From assembly GCA_009704425.1 (NCBI GenBank), contig WLEG01000008.1, positions 1 to 19,184 of the forward strand: 19,184 nucleotides of DNA, written 5' to 3'. Made by a program: the position numbers and the translations under genes. This stretch comes from Actinomycetota bacterium. GTDB lineage: Bacteria > Actinomycetota > Acidimicrobiia > Acidimicrobiales > Ilumatobacteraceae. Within the stretch, counting starts at the first letter, position 1. Every line of letters starts with the position of its first letter. Under the pieces are notes generated by a model. It saw only the letters and a program-made list of their open reading frames with translations. It was not told where the DNA came from and made no database searches. This document shows positions 7,915 to 15,162 of the stretch, in pieces.

Positions 7915-8589
7915 TCAGTCACGGCGCACCTCCATGTCGTCGAGAACGCGAGCGAGCAGGTCGCGCACGCAGTGCTTGCATCGCGAGCGGCGCTTGCGAA
8001 GGCGTGCCGACTCTCCCGTTTCACCGAAGGATTCGATGGCTCGGTCGACGAGACGCTCGAGACGCTCGCGCCCGTCGACGGGTCCGTCGGGGCCGCCCGC
8101 CTTCGTCTCCAAGGCGAACGTCTGCACGACCGTGATCGCGATCGATCGGATCGTGTCGACCGAGCAACCACCGCAGTTGTTGCCACGGGTCTCGGTCACG
8201 GGGATCCGACGCAGCAGTTCCTCGAAGAACGACATCGCCATCGCACCGCGCTCGGGGTCCAGTCGGTCGTCGGCGAGGTGCGTTTCGACCCGGTCCAATG
8301 CCACGACCTCGGTGCGCGCCATCGACCTCAGGCGATCGAGCCCGATGTTGGAGACGACCCGACTGCCGTACCGGGCCGCCTCGACGGGCCCGTGCAGATC
8401 GACCAAGGCAGTGGTGCGAGCCGCGAAACTGGTGGTGACCCGCAGCCACGCTTGTTGCACCAGATCGGAACCGTCGCAGTCGAGCCGAAGTCGTCCGGCC
8501 ACGGCGTTCGCCGTGCGCAACGCCTCCGGAGACTCCAGCCACGACCGCACGAGCGCGGCTTGCCGCTGGATCCGCTCGACCTCGTCCAC
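7915..8589 (-). CDS. ECF-like sigma factor (region 2) with CxxC pairs and no visible region 4
   Basis: The 224-residue product resembles sigma-70 region 2: SDLVQQAWLRV (41-51) corresponds to the core-binding DLVQExFLR segment and ARYGSRVVSNIGLDRLRS (72-89) to the -10-recognition helix. After that, where ECF factors carry the region 4 helix-turn-helix, I find no convincing EIA-type motif. Instead there are two cysteine pairs, Cys139-GG-Cys142 and Cys204-KH-Cys207, which could bind zinc or act as a redox switch. The start is GTG 8589, with a TACAGT box 7 bases upstream and no ribosome binding site. The next gene starts one base after its stop. Role as a sigma factor is a moderate-confidence family call; the function of the cysteines is inference. 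No target genes are identifiable, although the divergent surface protein is an obvious candidate. Confidence 0.65.
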   Translation of the reverse strand: MDEVERIQRQAALVRSWLESPEALRTANAVAGRLRLDCDGSDLVQQAWLRVTTSFAARTTALVDLHGPVEAARYGSRVVSNIGLDRLRSMARTEVVALDRVETHLADDRLDPERGAMAMSFFEELLRRIPVTETRGNNCGGCSVDTIRSIAITVVQTFALETKAGGPDGPVDGRERLERLVDRAIESFGETGESARLRKRRSRCKHCVRDLLARVLDDMEVRRD

Positions 8590-8596
8590 GATTCGG

Positions 8597-8602
8597 ACTG
8601 TA
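8597..8602 (-). promoter_or_regulatory. Probable -10 box of the sigma-like gene (leaderless start)
   Basis: On the minus strand TACAGT (TANNNT) ends 7 bases before the GTG start, with no Shine-Dalgarno. It lies in the 52-base gap shared with the divergent surface-protein gene. Confidence 0.45.
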
Positions 8603-8641
8603 CTTCAGGTCACACGGCCGTCACCCGAACGTTGACTCGGC

Positions 8642-9877
8642 ATGAACACGGCATCAACGCACTCGTCATCCCGCCTCGCTCGCGCTCTGATCGTCGTCGT
8701 GACGATGATCGGAATCGGCGCGCTGTCGGCCGCACCGGTACGGGCATGGGTGCCCGTCGAGCCCACGCCCGGCCAGCCACAGGCGATCATCGGACCCTGC
8801 ACGTCCGCCACACAGTTGGACTGCATCGAGTCCATCGGGGCCTTGCTCAATGGCAGTTGGGTCGAGGGCACGGTCACCGGACGCACCGCGCCACTGGCCA
8901 ATGGTGGTGTCTGTTGCCACGAATGGCAGATACCCGGACTGGTGAACGAGGACGGGTTCGACAAGGTGGAAACGCAGGCCACGCTCGACTTTCCCGGAAC
9001 GTCGGGGACACTTCCCCGGCTCCAGTTCGAGATCCACGCGAGTACCCGTGACAACTTCCGAGTCGCTTACGAGAGTGGAAGCACCGCTTGCACCACCAAC
9101 AAGATCAACGGAGTGTGCGTGCGCTACGGGAACACCCAACGAGACGTCAAGTTCCGCGCCGTGATCCGAACCAGTTGGTTGCAGCCGTCGGTGGTCACAC
9201 CCAAGGCCGGGGAAACGCGGGTCACCACCGAGCGACTGTCGCTCGATGGTGCGTCCAAGATCACGGTGGAAGGCGTTCCCTACGACATCCTCGGCGTCGA
9301 CACCGCGACACTCGGCAATGTGAATGCACCCAATGCCCGTGGTGCGTGGAAGGTGAACCGCTTCGCTTTCGTCATCCTCGACACCCGCTATCTCGGACCG
9401 GCACCACAATGCGCCGACAAGCCGACGCTCGTCGTGGCGGACAACTCGTGGCGACCCAGCATCCCCGGCTTCGACGCCGCCACCGGTGTGCTCAGCTTGC
9501 GCATCGACAACCCGCACTTCGACACCGACGGAACGACCGTGTGGCCGGGTAAGTACCAAGCGCGGATTCCGCTCGAGACCGCCCAGTGCATGTGGGGACC
9601 GTCGGTGAACGAGAACACCACCTTCACGTTCGACATCTCCGACCCGGAGGACCCCGACAACGAGGCCACCGCGACGGTCGTCGTACAGGACGGCCACGTG
9701 GTGATCACGGCGACGAACTTCCACTACTCCGGTCCGACGCTGTCGGTGCGGGCCAACACGGTCGCGCCTCAACTGCCGGCCACCGGCGGACCGACAACCA
9801 CGATCTCCCTGATGGCCCTCACCACGCTCATCGTCGGAGTCGCAATGAGGGCGCGTCGGCGACGCATCGCCGCCTGA
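8642..9877 (+). CDS. Secreted, sortase-anchored surface protein of unknown function (LPATG)
   Basis: A 411-residue exported protein. The N-terminus has a Sec signal peptide: Arg residues at 11 and 14, a hydrophobic core at about 15-30, and an AxA-like site (VRA) with likely cleavage after Ala35. The C-terminus is a full cell-wall sorting signal: LPATG at 378-382, a hydrophobic stretch, then RARRRR. It should therefore be covalently attached to peptidoglycan; no sortase gene is in the window. The mature part has eight cysteines, enough for four disulfides, and looks beta-rich with no repeat and no domain I can name. It is divergent from the sigma-like/membrane pair across 52 bases and may share its regulation. 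No Shine-Dalgarno or convincing -10 box is visible before the ATG, so the exact start is somewhat uncertain, though it gives a well-formed signal peptide. Confidence 0.82.
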   Translation: MNTASTHSSSRLARALIVVVTMIGIGALSAAPVRAWVPVEPTPGQPQAIIGPCTSATQLDCIESIGALLNGSWVEGTVTGRTAPLANGGVCCHEWQIPGLVNEDGFDKVETQATLDFPGTSGTLPRLQFEIHASTRDNFRVAYESGSTACTTNKINGVCVRYGNTQRDVKFRAVIRTSWLQPSVVTPKAGETRVTTERLSLDGASKITVEGVPYDILGVDTATLGNVNAPNARGAWKVNRFAFVILDTRYLGPAPQCADKPTLVVADNSWRPSIPGFDAATGVLSLRIDNPHFDTDGTTVWPGKYQARIPLETAQCMWGPSVNENTTFTFDISDPEDPDNEATATVVVQDGHVVITATNFHYSGPTLSVRANTVAPQLPATGGPTTTISLMALTTLIVGVAMRARRRRIAA

Positions 9878-9894
9878 CGCCGCTCACATCGGCG
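9878..9894. terminator. Weak candidate terminator between convergent genes
   Basis: Short hairpin CGCCG, 7-base loop, CGGCG immediately after the surface-protein stop and overlapping the end of the convergent SDR. Only a 5-base stem. Confidence 0.25.
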
Positions 9895-10777
9895 GGCCAC
9901 CCCATGCGGGCACCCCGCTCGACCCGTCACCGAACAGTTGACCCTTCGCGGCGGCCAGGCCCTCCACGGTCCATTGCTTCCCGCCGGCGGTGACGGAACC
10001 GGCGATCTCGGCCGGTCGCATGCGATGCACCTGATCGCCGAGCACGATGAACGTCTGGGCGTTGATGTCGGCCGCCAGATCACTGGCGAGGAACGCCACC
10101 ATCGGACTGATGTTGGCCGGGTCGTACTTGTCGAAGCCGGTCTCGGGTTTGGCGAACTTGGGGTTCACCTCGGTCATCGGCGTGCGCGCGCGGGGTGCGA
10201 TGCAGTTGACCGTGACGTTGTAGCGACTCAGCTCACGGGCCAGGATCGAGGTCATCGTGATGATGCCGCCCTTGGCCGATCCGTAGTTGCCCTGGCCGGG
10301 TCCACCGAACAGTCCGCTCTCGCTGGTGGTGTTGATGATGCGGCGCGCGGGCAGACCACCCTCGGTGCCCTCCAGTTCCTTGGCCTTGTTGCGCCAGTAC
10401 AGCGCGGCGAAATGCGCGGGCGCGAAATGTCCCTTCAGGTGCACGCTCACGACGCTGTCGAACTGTGCCTCCTCCATGGAGAAGCTCATGGCGTCGCGGA
10501 TGAAGCCGGCGTTGTTCACCAGGATGTGCAGATCTCCGAACTCTCGAACCGCGGTGGCCACCAGCGACTCGGCGAACGACCAGTCGGTGACACTGCCCTT
10601 GCACGCCACGGCGCGTCCACCGGCGGAGTTGATCGCCGCGGCCACGTCGTCGGCCAGATCCGACAGATCGTTCACCACCACGTGGGCACCCTCGCGCGCC
10701 AGAAGTTCGGCGTGACACCGACCCACTCCCTGGCCCGCGCCGGTCACGATCGCCACTTTGCCCGTCAATGCACCCAT
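9884..10777 (-). CDS. SDR oxidoreductase, MFE-2/17-beta-HSD4-like 3-hydroxyacyl-CoA dehydrogenase
   Basis: NAD(P)-dependent short-chain dehydrogenase, 297 residues. The cofactor motif TGAGQGVG (12-19), the NNAG motif (88-91) and the catalytic Ser152, Tyr165 and Lys169 (YGSAK) are all present, so it should be active. The VVVNDL segment after the second strand, ending in an aspartate, favours NAD over NADP. The C-terminal extension past about residue 245 and the CIAPRARTPM stretch resemble the dehydrogenase part of MFE-2-type beta-oxidation enzymes and actinobacterial steroid or fatty-acid SDRs. The ATG at 10777 has GGAG 9 bases upstream. It is divergent from another SDR, with a palindromic operator between them. 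Exact substrate unknown; a hydroxyacyl-CoA or hydroxysteroid is inferred. Confidence 0.85.
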   Translation of the reverse strand: MGALTGKVAIVTGAGQGVGRCHAELLAREGAHVVVNDLSDLADDVAAAINSAGGRAVACKGSVTDWSFAESLVATAVREFGDLHILVNNAGFIRDAMSFSMEEAQFDSVVSVHLKGHFAPAHFAALYWRNKAKELEGTEGGLPARRIINTTSESGLFGGPGQGNYGSAKGGIITMTSILARELSRYNVTVNCIAPRARTPMTEVNPKFAKPETGFDKYDPANISPMVAFLASDLAADINAQTFIVLGDQVHRMRPAEIAGSVTAGGKQWTVEGLAAAKGQLFGDGSSGVPAWGGPPM

Positions 10778-10799
10778 CTGTCACGACTCCGATTTCGAC

Positions 10800-10822
10800 G
10801 TTTCTGATACCGTGTCAGAAAC
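10800..10822. promoter_or_regulatory. Palindromic operator, copy 1 (probable TetR-type site)
   Basis: Arms GTTTCTGATA and TGTCAGAAAC flank a CCG centre, with one mismatch in ten paired positions. It lies between two divergent SDR genes. The core TCTGAYA-N3-TGTCAGA recurs at 15965-15981. Size and symmetry suit a TetR-family repressor. Confidence 0.65.
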
Positions 10823-10902
10823 TAGTCGCCGGACGCCGAAACTCGCTGATCCCGAGCCCGAAAGCATGGTGCGACGCGAGTTGGAGGGGGGATGAGTTGT
10901 CG

Positions 10903-11760
10903 ATGACCGCGCGTCCCGTCGCCCTGGTGACCGGTGCCAGTCGCGGAATCGGCCGCGCCATCGCCATCGCTCTGGCCGAGTCCGGCCACGACCTGGTGCT
11001 CACCGGTCGCACCGTGGTCGAGGGCTCGGCGGTCAACCCCGCCACCGGACACGTCCTGCCCGGGAGCCTGCGTTCCACCGCCGAGGCGGTGGAACGACGT
11101 GGCGGACGCGCCCATTGCGTGGCGGCCGACATCTTGGACCTCGACGACGTCGACAGCTCGTTCGAACGCTGTCTGGCGGCGGCGGGACGAGTCGACGTTC
11201 TCGTCAACAACGCCGTGTACGTCGGTCCGGGCAACGACACGCTCCTGGTCGACGGTTCCCCCGACGACGTCGTTCGACGCGTCACCGGAAACCTCACGTC
11301 TCCGATCCTTCTCACCCGAGCGTTCCTGCGACACGTTCTCGCCACGGGCCGTGCGGAAGGGGCCGCCATCATCGGTGTCACCAGCGATGCCGGCCAGCGC
11401 ACTCCGGACTCCCCCGCGGGCCGGGGCGGCTGGTCGCTCGTCTACGCCGCCTCCAAGGCCGGCTTCCACCGCATCGTCGACATGGTCACCGTCGAACACC
11501 CCTCCATACGGGCCATCAACGTGAATCCCGGATTCGTGGCCACCGAACGAGTGCTCGACTCCGGTGTCGGTCTGGAATGGGTCGCCCGTCACGGGGTTCC
11601 TCCCTCCGTGATCGGGCGGGCGGTGGCGGCGATCCTGGCCGATCCGGACCTCCCCAACGGTGGCTACGTTCACGCCCAGCCCTACTTGCGCCGACACCTC
11701 GGTGACCATGAGTATGAAGCGTTACTCGACGCCGCGAAAGCAGGAGATGATGTCCACTGA
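10903..11760 (+). CDS. SDR family oxidoreductase
   Basis: Short-chain dehydrogenase of 285 residues from ATG 10903. Rossmann motif TGASRGIG (10-17), NNA (102-104), and the catalytic Ser161, Tyr181 and Lys185 (YAASK) are intact; NVNPGFVATE (206-215) is the usual post-catalytic segment. The start is ambiguous: GGAGG at 10883-10887 is 15 bases from this ATG but 9 from an in-frame TTG at 10897, and it also precedes a four-codon open frame (ATG 10892) whose stop overlaps ATG 10903. The cofactor strand ends in LTGR, which fits NADP. The amidohydrolase begins inside its 3' end, so both belong to one operon with the downstream acyl-CoA ligase. Substrate unknown. Confidence 0.85.
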   Translation: MTARPVALVTGASRGIGRAIAIALAESGHDLVLTGRTVVEGSAVNPATGHVLPGSLRSTAEAVERRGGRAHCVAADILDLDDVDSSFERCLAAAGRVDVLVNNAVYVGPGNDTLLVDGSPDDVVRRVTGNLTSPILLTRAFLRHVLATGRAEGAAIIGVTSDAGQRTPDSPAGRGGWSLVYAASKAGFHRIVDMVTVEHPSIRAINVNPGFVATERVLDSGVGLEWVARHGVPPSVIGRAVAAILADPDLPNGGYVHAQPYLRRHLGDHEYEALLDAAKAGDDVH

Positions 11761-12970
11761 CACGTACGTGATCGGACCGACCAACTACGACATTCTCCTA
11801 CCCGAGCCCGAGATGGCGCCCGTGCACTACACGTTGATCTCCGTCGACGACCATCTCGTCGAACCCCCGCACATGTTCGACGGACGACTTCCGTCGGCGT
11901 TGCAGGACAAGGCGCCGCGTCTCATCGAGAACGAGCGCGGTCACCAGGTGTGGACCTTCGACGGTCAGATCTTCAGTCAGGTCGGCATGAACGCCGTCGC
12001 CGGACGCAAACAGGAACTCCGGTCGCTCGAGCCCGCCCGCTTCGAGGACATGCGCCCCGGTTGCTGGAACATCCACGAGCGCATCAAGGACATGGACCTC
12101 ATCGGCTGTTGGGCCTCGCTCAACTTTCCGTCGCAGGTGACCGGCTTCGCCGGTCGGGTGTTCAGCGCCTGCAGCGATCCCGAGGTCGGATTGGCCACCA
12201 TGCGCGCGTGGAACGACTGGCTGTACGAGGAGTGGTGGCAGCCGTACCCCGAGCGCATCATCCCCTGCGGCATCACCTGGTTGGCCCCCGGTCCCGATGG
12301 GTCGGCCCGTTTGGGTGCCGACGAGATCCGGCGCAACGCCGCGCGCGGCTTCACGTCGGTCACGCTTCCCGAACGACCGCACAACATCGGTTGCCCCAGC
12401 CTCTTCAGCGGTTGGTGGGATCCCATCATCGAGGCCTGCGTGGAGACCGACACCGTCATCTCACTTCACGTGGGCTCGTCGGGCATGTACGCCATGCCCA
12501 GCGACGCCCCGGCCCTTCAACTGGGTGCCACCCTGTTCGGGCAGTTGTCGCTGACTGCCTGCGCCGAATGGCTCTGGAGTGGCTACGCCTACAAGTACCC
12601 CGACCTCAAGATCGCCATGAGCGAGGGAGGCATCGGCTGGGTACCCATGTTGCTCGACCGCCTGGAGAACGTGGTCGATCGCAGTGGTTACGGCGCCGGC
12701 TGGGATCTGCGTCCGGCCGAGGTGTTGCGTCGCAACTTCTGGTTCTGCACCATCGACGATCCCTCCACCATCGACCTGCACGACGTCATCGGCGACGACC
12801 ACATCATGGTCGAGGTCGATTACCCGCACGGCGACAGCACGTGGCCGAACACACAATCGATTCTCCGCGACGCCTGGGGCCACCTGTCCCCCGCGTTGTT
12901 GCGCAAGTTGTGTTGCGAGAACGCCGCCGCGCTGTACCGACAGCCACTGCCTCCGCGCATCGTCCCGTGA
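11747..12970 (+). CDS. Amidohydrolase family 2 (metal-dependent TIM-barrel hydrolase or decarboxylase)
   Basis: Protein of 407 residues resembling the Amidohydro_2 (aminocarboxymuconate-semialdehyde decarboxylase-like) superfamily. The N-terminal metal motif reads SVDDH (32-36), in place of the HxH of other amidohydrolases and usual for this subgroup; other likely metal or catalytic positions are His241 (SLHVGSSG), Glu293 (MSEGGIGWVP) and Asp358 with His361 (VDYPHGDSTWPN). Members of this group catalyse C-C or C-N cleavage in aromatic, lipid and steroid catabolism; I cannot name the reaction. The start is uncertain: AGGAG directly precedes ATG-ATG at 11747/11750, in-frame ATGs also occur at 11708 and 11813, and the last would leave the family-like N-terminus MAPVHYTLISVDDH. 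It overlaps the SDR end and is overlapped by the ligase through GTGA. Confidence 0.83.
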   Translation: MMSTDTYVIGPTNYDILLPEPEMAPVHYTLISVDDHLVEPPHMFDGRLPSALQDKAPRLIENERGHQVWTFDGQIFSQVGMNAVAGRKQELRSLEPARFEDMRPGCWNIHERIKDMDLIGCWASLNFPSQVTGFAGRVFSACSDPEVGLATMRAWNDWLYEEWWQPYPERIIPCGITWLAPGPDGSARLGADEIRRNAARGFTSVTLPERPHNIGCPSLFSGWWDPIIEACVETDTVISLHVGSSGMYAMPSDAPALQLGATLFGQLSLTACAEWLWSGYAYKYPDLKIAMSEGGIGWVPMLLDRLENVVDRSGYGAGWDLRPAEVLRRNFWFCTIDDPSTIDLHDVIGDDHIMVEVDYPHGDSTWPNTQSILRDAWGHLSPALLRKLCCENAAALYRQPLPPRIVP

Positions 12971-14622
12971 GCACCATCGCCGATCTGTTGCGCGATCGTC
13001 TCGGTGACGATCACCCCGGATACGTCTTCGAGGGCTCTTTCACCTCGTGGGACGAGGTGGTCCGAGAGTCCACCCGACGCGCGTCGTTCCTGCGCGAACA
13101 CCTGGACCCCACCGCCAAGCCCCACGTGGGCGTGTTGCTGGAGAACACGCCCGAGTACCTGTATTGGGTCGGTGCGGCGGCACTCACCGGCTCGTGCATC
13201 GTGGGCATCAATCCCACTCGACGCGGTGCCGAGTTGGCGCGCGACGTGCGCCACACCGACTGCCAGATGATCGTCACCGACGCGGCCGGGCGGTCGACGT
13301 TCGACGGCCTCGACTGCGGTGTCTCCCCCGAGGCGTTCATGGACGTCGACGTCGTGCGCCCGACGCTTCCACCGTTCGACGCCGAACTCCTGGCGAACAG
13401 CGCACCCGACGGCTCACTGCCCCTCTTCTTGCTCTTCACGTCCGGTTCCACCAGTGCGCCCAAGGCCGTCGTGTGCACCAACGAGCGCATGGCCACCACC
13501 GCCGTGCGCGCCGGCCAGATCTACGGCGTCGTACGCGACGAGGTGTGCTACAGCCCGATGCCGCTGTTCCACGGCAACGCGCTCATGGCGTGCTGGGGTC
13601 CGGCCTTGGCCGTCGGGGCCACCCTCGTGTTGCGTCGCAAGTTCTCGGCCAGTGGTTTCCTCGAGGACGTGCGCACCTACGGATGCACGTACTTCACCTA
13701 CGTCGGCCGCACGATCGCCTACGTGTTGGGTCAACCCCCCACGGATTCCGACCGCGACCATCGCCTGCGTCTCGGCTTCGGAACCGAGGCCAGCGCCCTC
13801 GACCGCGAGCGCTTCCTCGAACGTTTCGGTTGCGAACTGGTGGAGGGGTACGGGTCCAGCGAGAGCGTGGTGGCCATCATCCGCACCCCCGACACCCCGG
13901 CCAACGCCCTGGGGCGGGAGCGACCCGACATGGCGGGCAAGGTCGTCATCGTCGATCCGGCCACCGACGCCGAGTGTCCGCGCGTCGTCTTCGACGAGCA
14001 CGGAGCCATCACGAACCCGGAGTGCATCGGTGAGATCGTGAACACCTCCGGTGGCTCCACGTTCGAGGGGTACTACAACAATCCCGAGGCGTCGAGCGAA
14101 CGGGTGCGAAACGGTTGGTACTGGACGGGCGACTTGGGCTTCCGCGACGACGACGGGTTCTTCTACTTCGCCGGTCGCAGTGCCGATTGGTTGCGCGTCG
14201 ACAGCGAGAACTTCGCCGGCGCTCCGGTGGAGAACATCGTCAGTCGCTTTCCCGGTGTGGTGATGGCCGCGGTGTACCCCGTTCCGGACCCCGTCACCGG
14301 CGACATGGTGATGGCGGCCATCGAGATGAACTCCACCACCACGTTCGATCCCGCGGCCTTCGACGACTTCCTCGACGCGCAACGCGACCTCGGAACGAAG
14401 TGGTCACCACGAATCGTTCGCATCACCTCGGCCATGCCGTTGACCGCGAACAACAAGGTGCACAAACCACCGTTGCGCGCCGAGAAGTGGCGCACCACCG
14501 AGACGCTCTACTGGCGTCCCCTACGAGGCGATCGTCTGCGAGCGATGACTTCCGAGGACGTCGCGGCGCTCGAACGGGCCTTCGCCGACAACAAGCGCAC
14601 CCACGTCCTCAGCGGACCCTGA
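12967..14622 (+). CDS. FadD17-like acyl-CoA synthetase (ANL superfamily)
   Basis: ATP-dependent acyl-CoA ligase, 551 residues, starting at GTG 12967 in a GTGA overlap with the amidohydrolase. Motifs: AMP-binding loop TSGSTSAPK (158-166), EGYGSSES (293-300), WTGDLGFRDDDGFFYFAGR (386-404) and a C-terminal lysine motif PLTANNKVHK (491-500) in which Lys497 is the probable catalytic residue and Asn replaces the usual preceding Gly. The N-terminal stretch (FEGSFTSW, LDPTAKPHVGVLLENTP, VGINPTRRGAEL) strongly recalls Mycobacterium tuberculosis FadD17, a cholesterol side-chain CoA ligase. A steroid or other bulky carboxylate is therefore a reasonable but unproven substrate. A paralogue lies at 17071-18765. 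It ends the SDR-amidohydrolase-ligase operon. Confidence 0.88.
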   Translation: MSTIADLLRDRLGDDHPGYVFEGSFTSWDEVVRESTRRASFLREHLDPTAKPHVGVLLENTPEYLYWVGAAALTGSCIVGINPTRRGAELARDVRHTDCQMIVTDAAGRSTFDGLDCGVSPEAFMDVDVVRPTLPPFDAELLANSAPDGSLPLFLLFTSGSTSAPKAVVCTNERMATTAVRAGQIYGVVRDEVCYSPMPLFHGNALMACWGPALAVGATLVLRRKFSASGFLEDVRTYGCTYFTYVGRTIAYVLGQPPTDSDRDHRLRLGFGTEASALDRERFLERFGCELVEGYGSSESVVAIIRTPDTPANALGRERPDMAGKVVIVDPATDAECPRVVFDEHGAITNPECIGEIVNTSGGSTFEGYYNNPEASSERVRNGWYWTGDLGFRDDDGFFYFAGRSADWLRVDSENFAGAPVENIVSRFPGVVMAAVYPVPDPVTGDMVMAAIEMNSTTTFDPAAFDDFLDAQRDLGTKWSPRIVRITSAMPLTANNKVHKPPLRAEKWRTTETLYWRPLRGDRLRAMTSEDVAALERAFADNKRTHVLSGP

Positions 14623-14633
14623 TCCCCGTCAGG
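14618..14633. terminator. Candidate short bidirectional terminator
   Basis: CCTGA, 6-base loop, TCAGG; the TGA stops of the two convergent genes (14620-14622 and, on the other strand, 14629-14631) pair within the stem. Only five base pairs, so weak. Confidence 0.3.
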
Positions 14634-15159
14634 TGTTGTCGGCGGTCCAGGTCTGCCAGGACTCGATGCACTCGGGCAGTTCACCTTTTCCTGTTTGACT
14701 GCGCGGCCAGTTCGCGTCGGGCAAACCGACCGGTGGGTTGGCCATGTCGTGTCCGTACCACAACAGGTGGCGGCGGCGGGCGAACAACCAACGACCGTCG
14801 ACGCGCTTGTAGGTGTCGTGGTACTGGATCTGATGGATGATCCAACGTCCCTCGGCGTCCTCGATCTCCCCGCGACAACTCACGACGCCGGTGGCGTTGT
14901 CGGGGTCGGACACGTCGATGACGTGGTTGCCCACCATCAGGATCACGCGACCGAGCGAACCCATCTGCCCGTCGAAGCTGGATCGCAACGCGTCGGTGCC
15001 CGAGGTGTCCCTGGTCACCTTGATGTCGGGAACGAAGAGTCGCGCGAGGTTCTCCGTGTCGCGCGCTCCGTACCAAACGGCGTAGCGACTGGCCAACTGG
15101 CGGATCTCCTCGCAGGCGGTCAACCACGCGAGGGGATCGGTGTCACGAAGTTCGTCCAT
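14629..15159 (-). CDS. NTF2/SnoaL-like family protein
   Basis: A 176-residue cytoplasmic protein with the pattern of SnoaL_4-type NTF2-like folds: an N-terminal helix (EEIRQLASRYAVWYGARDTENLARLF), then FVPDIKV, GNHVIDVSD, a strand-rich middle (GVVSCRGEIED) and YHDTYKRVDGRWLFARRRHLL. Members act as small isomerases, hydratases, dehydratases or ligand-binding proteins, often beside steroid or aromatic catabolic genes. Catalytic residues cannot be assigned with confidence. The ATG at 15159 is 3 bases after the stop of the upstream HsdA-like SDR, so the two are co-transcribed and probably act on the same substrate. The C-terminal 35 residues look disordered. Confidence 0.8.
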   Translation of the reverse strand: MDELRDTDPLAWLTACEEIRQLASRYAVWYGARDTENLARLFVPDIKVTRDTSGTDALRSSFDGQMGSLGRVILMVGNHVIDVSDPDNATGVVSCRGEIEDAEGRWIIHQIQYHDTYKRVDGRWLFARRRHLLWYGHDMANPPVGLPDANWPRSQTGKGELPECIESWQTWTADNT

Positions 15160-15162
15160 GGA

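Noticed and set aside
7914..8186. Longer 500-residue version of the membrane protein
   Set aside because: It would overlap the sigma-like gene by about 270 bases; the extra 91 residues are Arg/Ser-rich shadow sequence, and an ATG lies one base after the sigma-like stop.
8631..8636. GTTGAC, resembling a -35 hexamer before the surface-protein gene
   Set aside because: It is only 5 bases from the ATG, so it cannot serve that gene, and no matching -10 box is found downstream.
8666..9772. Antisense open frame (368 codons) opposite the LPATG surface protein
   Set aside because: No domain, no credible start region, and composition of an antisense shadow; the plus-strand protein has a signal peptide and sorting signal.
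10800..10822. Reading the palindrome as a KstR or KstR2 cholesterol operator
   Set aside because: The half-site TCTGAYA does not match the AAC/GTT core of KstR or the known KstR2 palindrome; a different regulator is more likely.
11950..12966. N-terminal extension fusing about 340 residues to the first FadD17-like ligase
   Set aside because: It is an alternative frame of the amidohydrolase; the ligase N-terminus begins exactly at GTG 12967.
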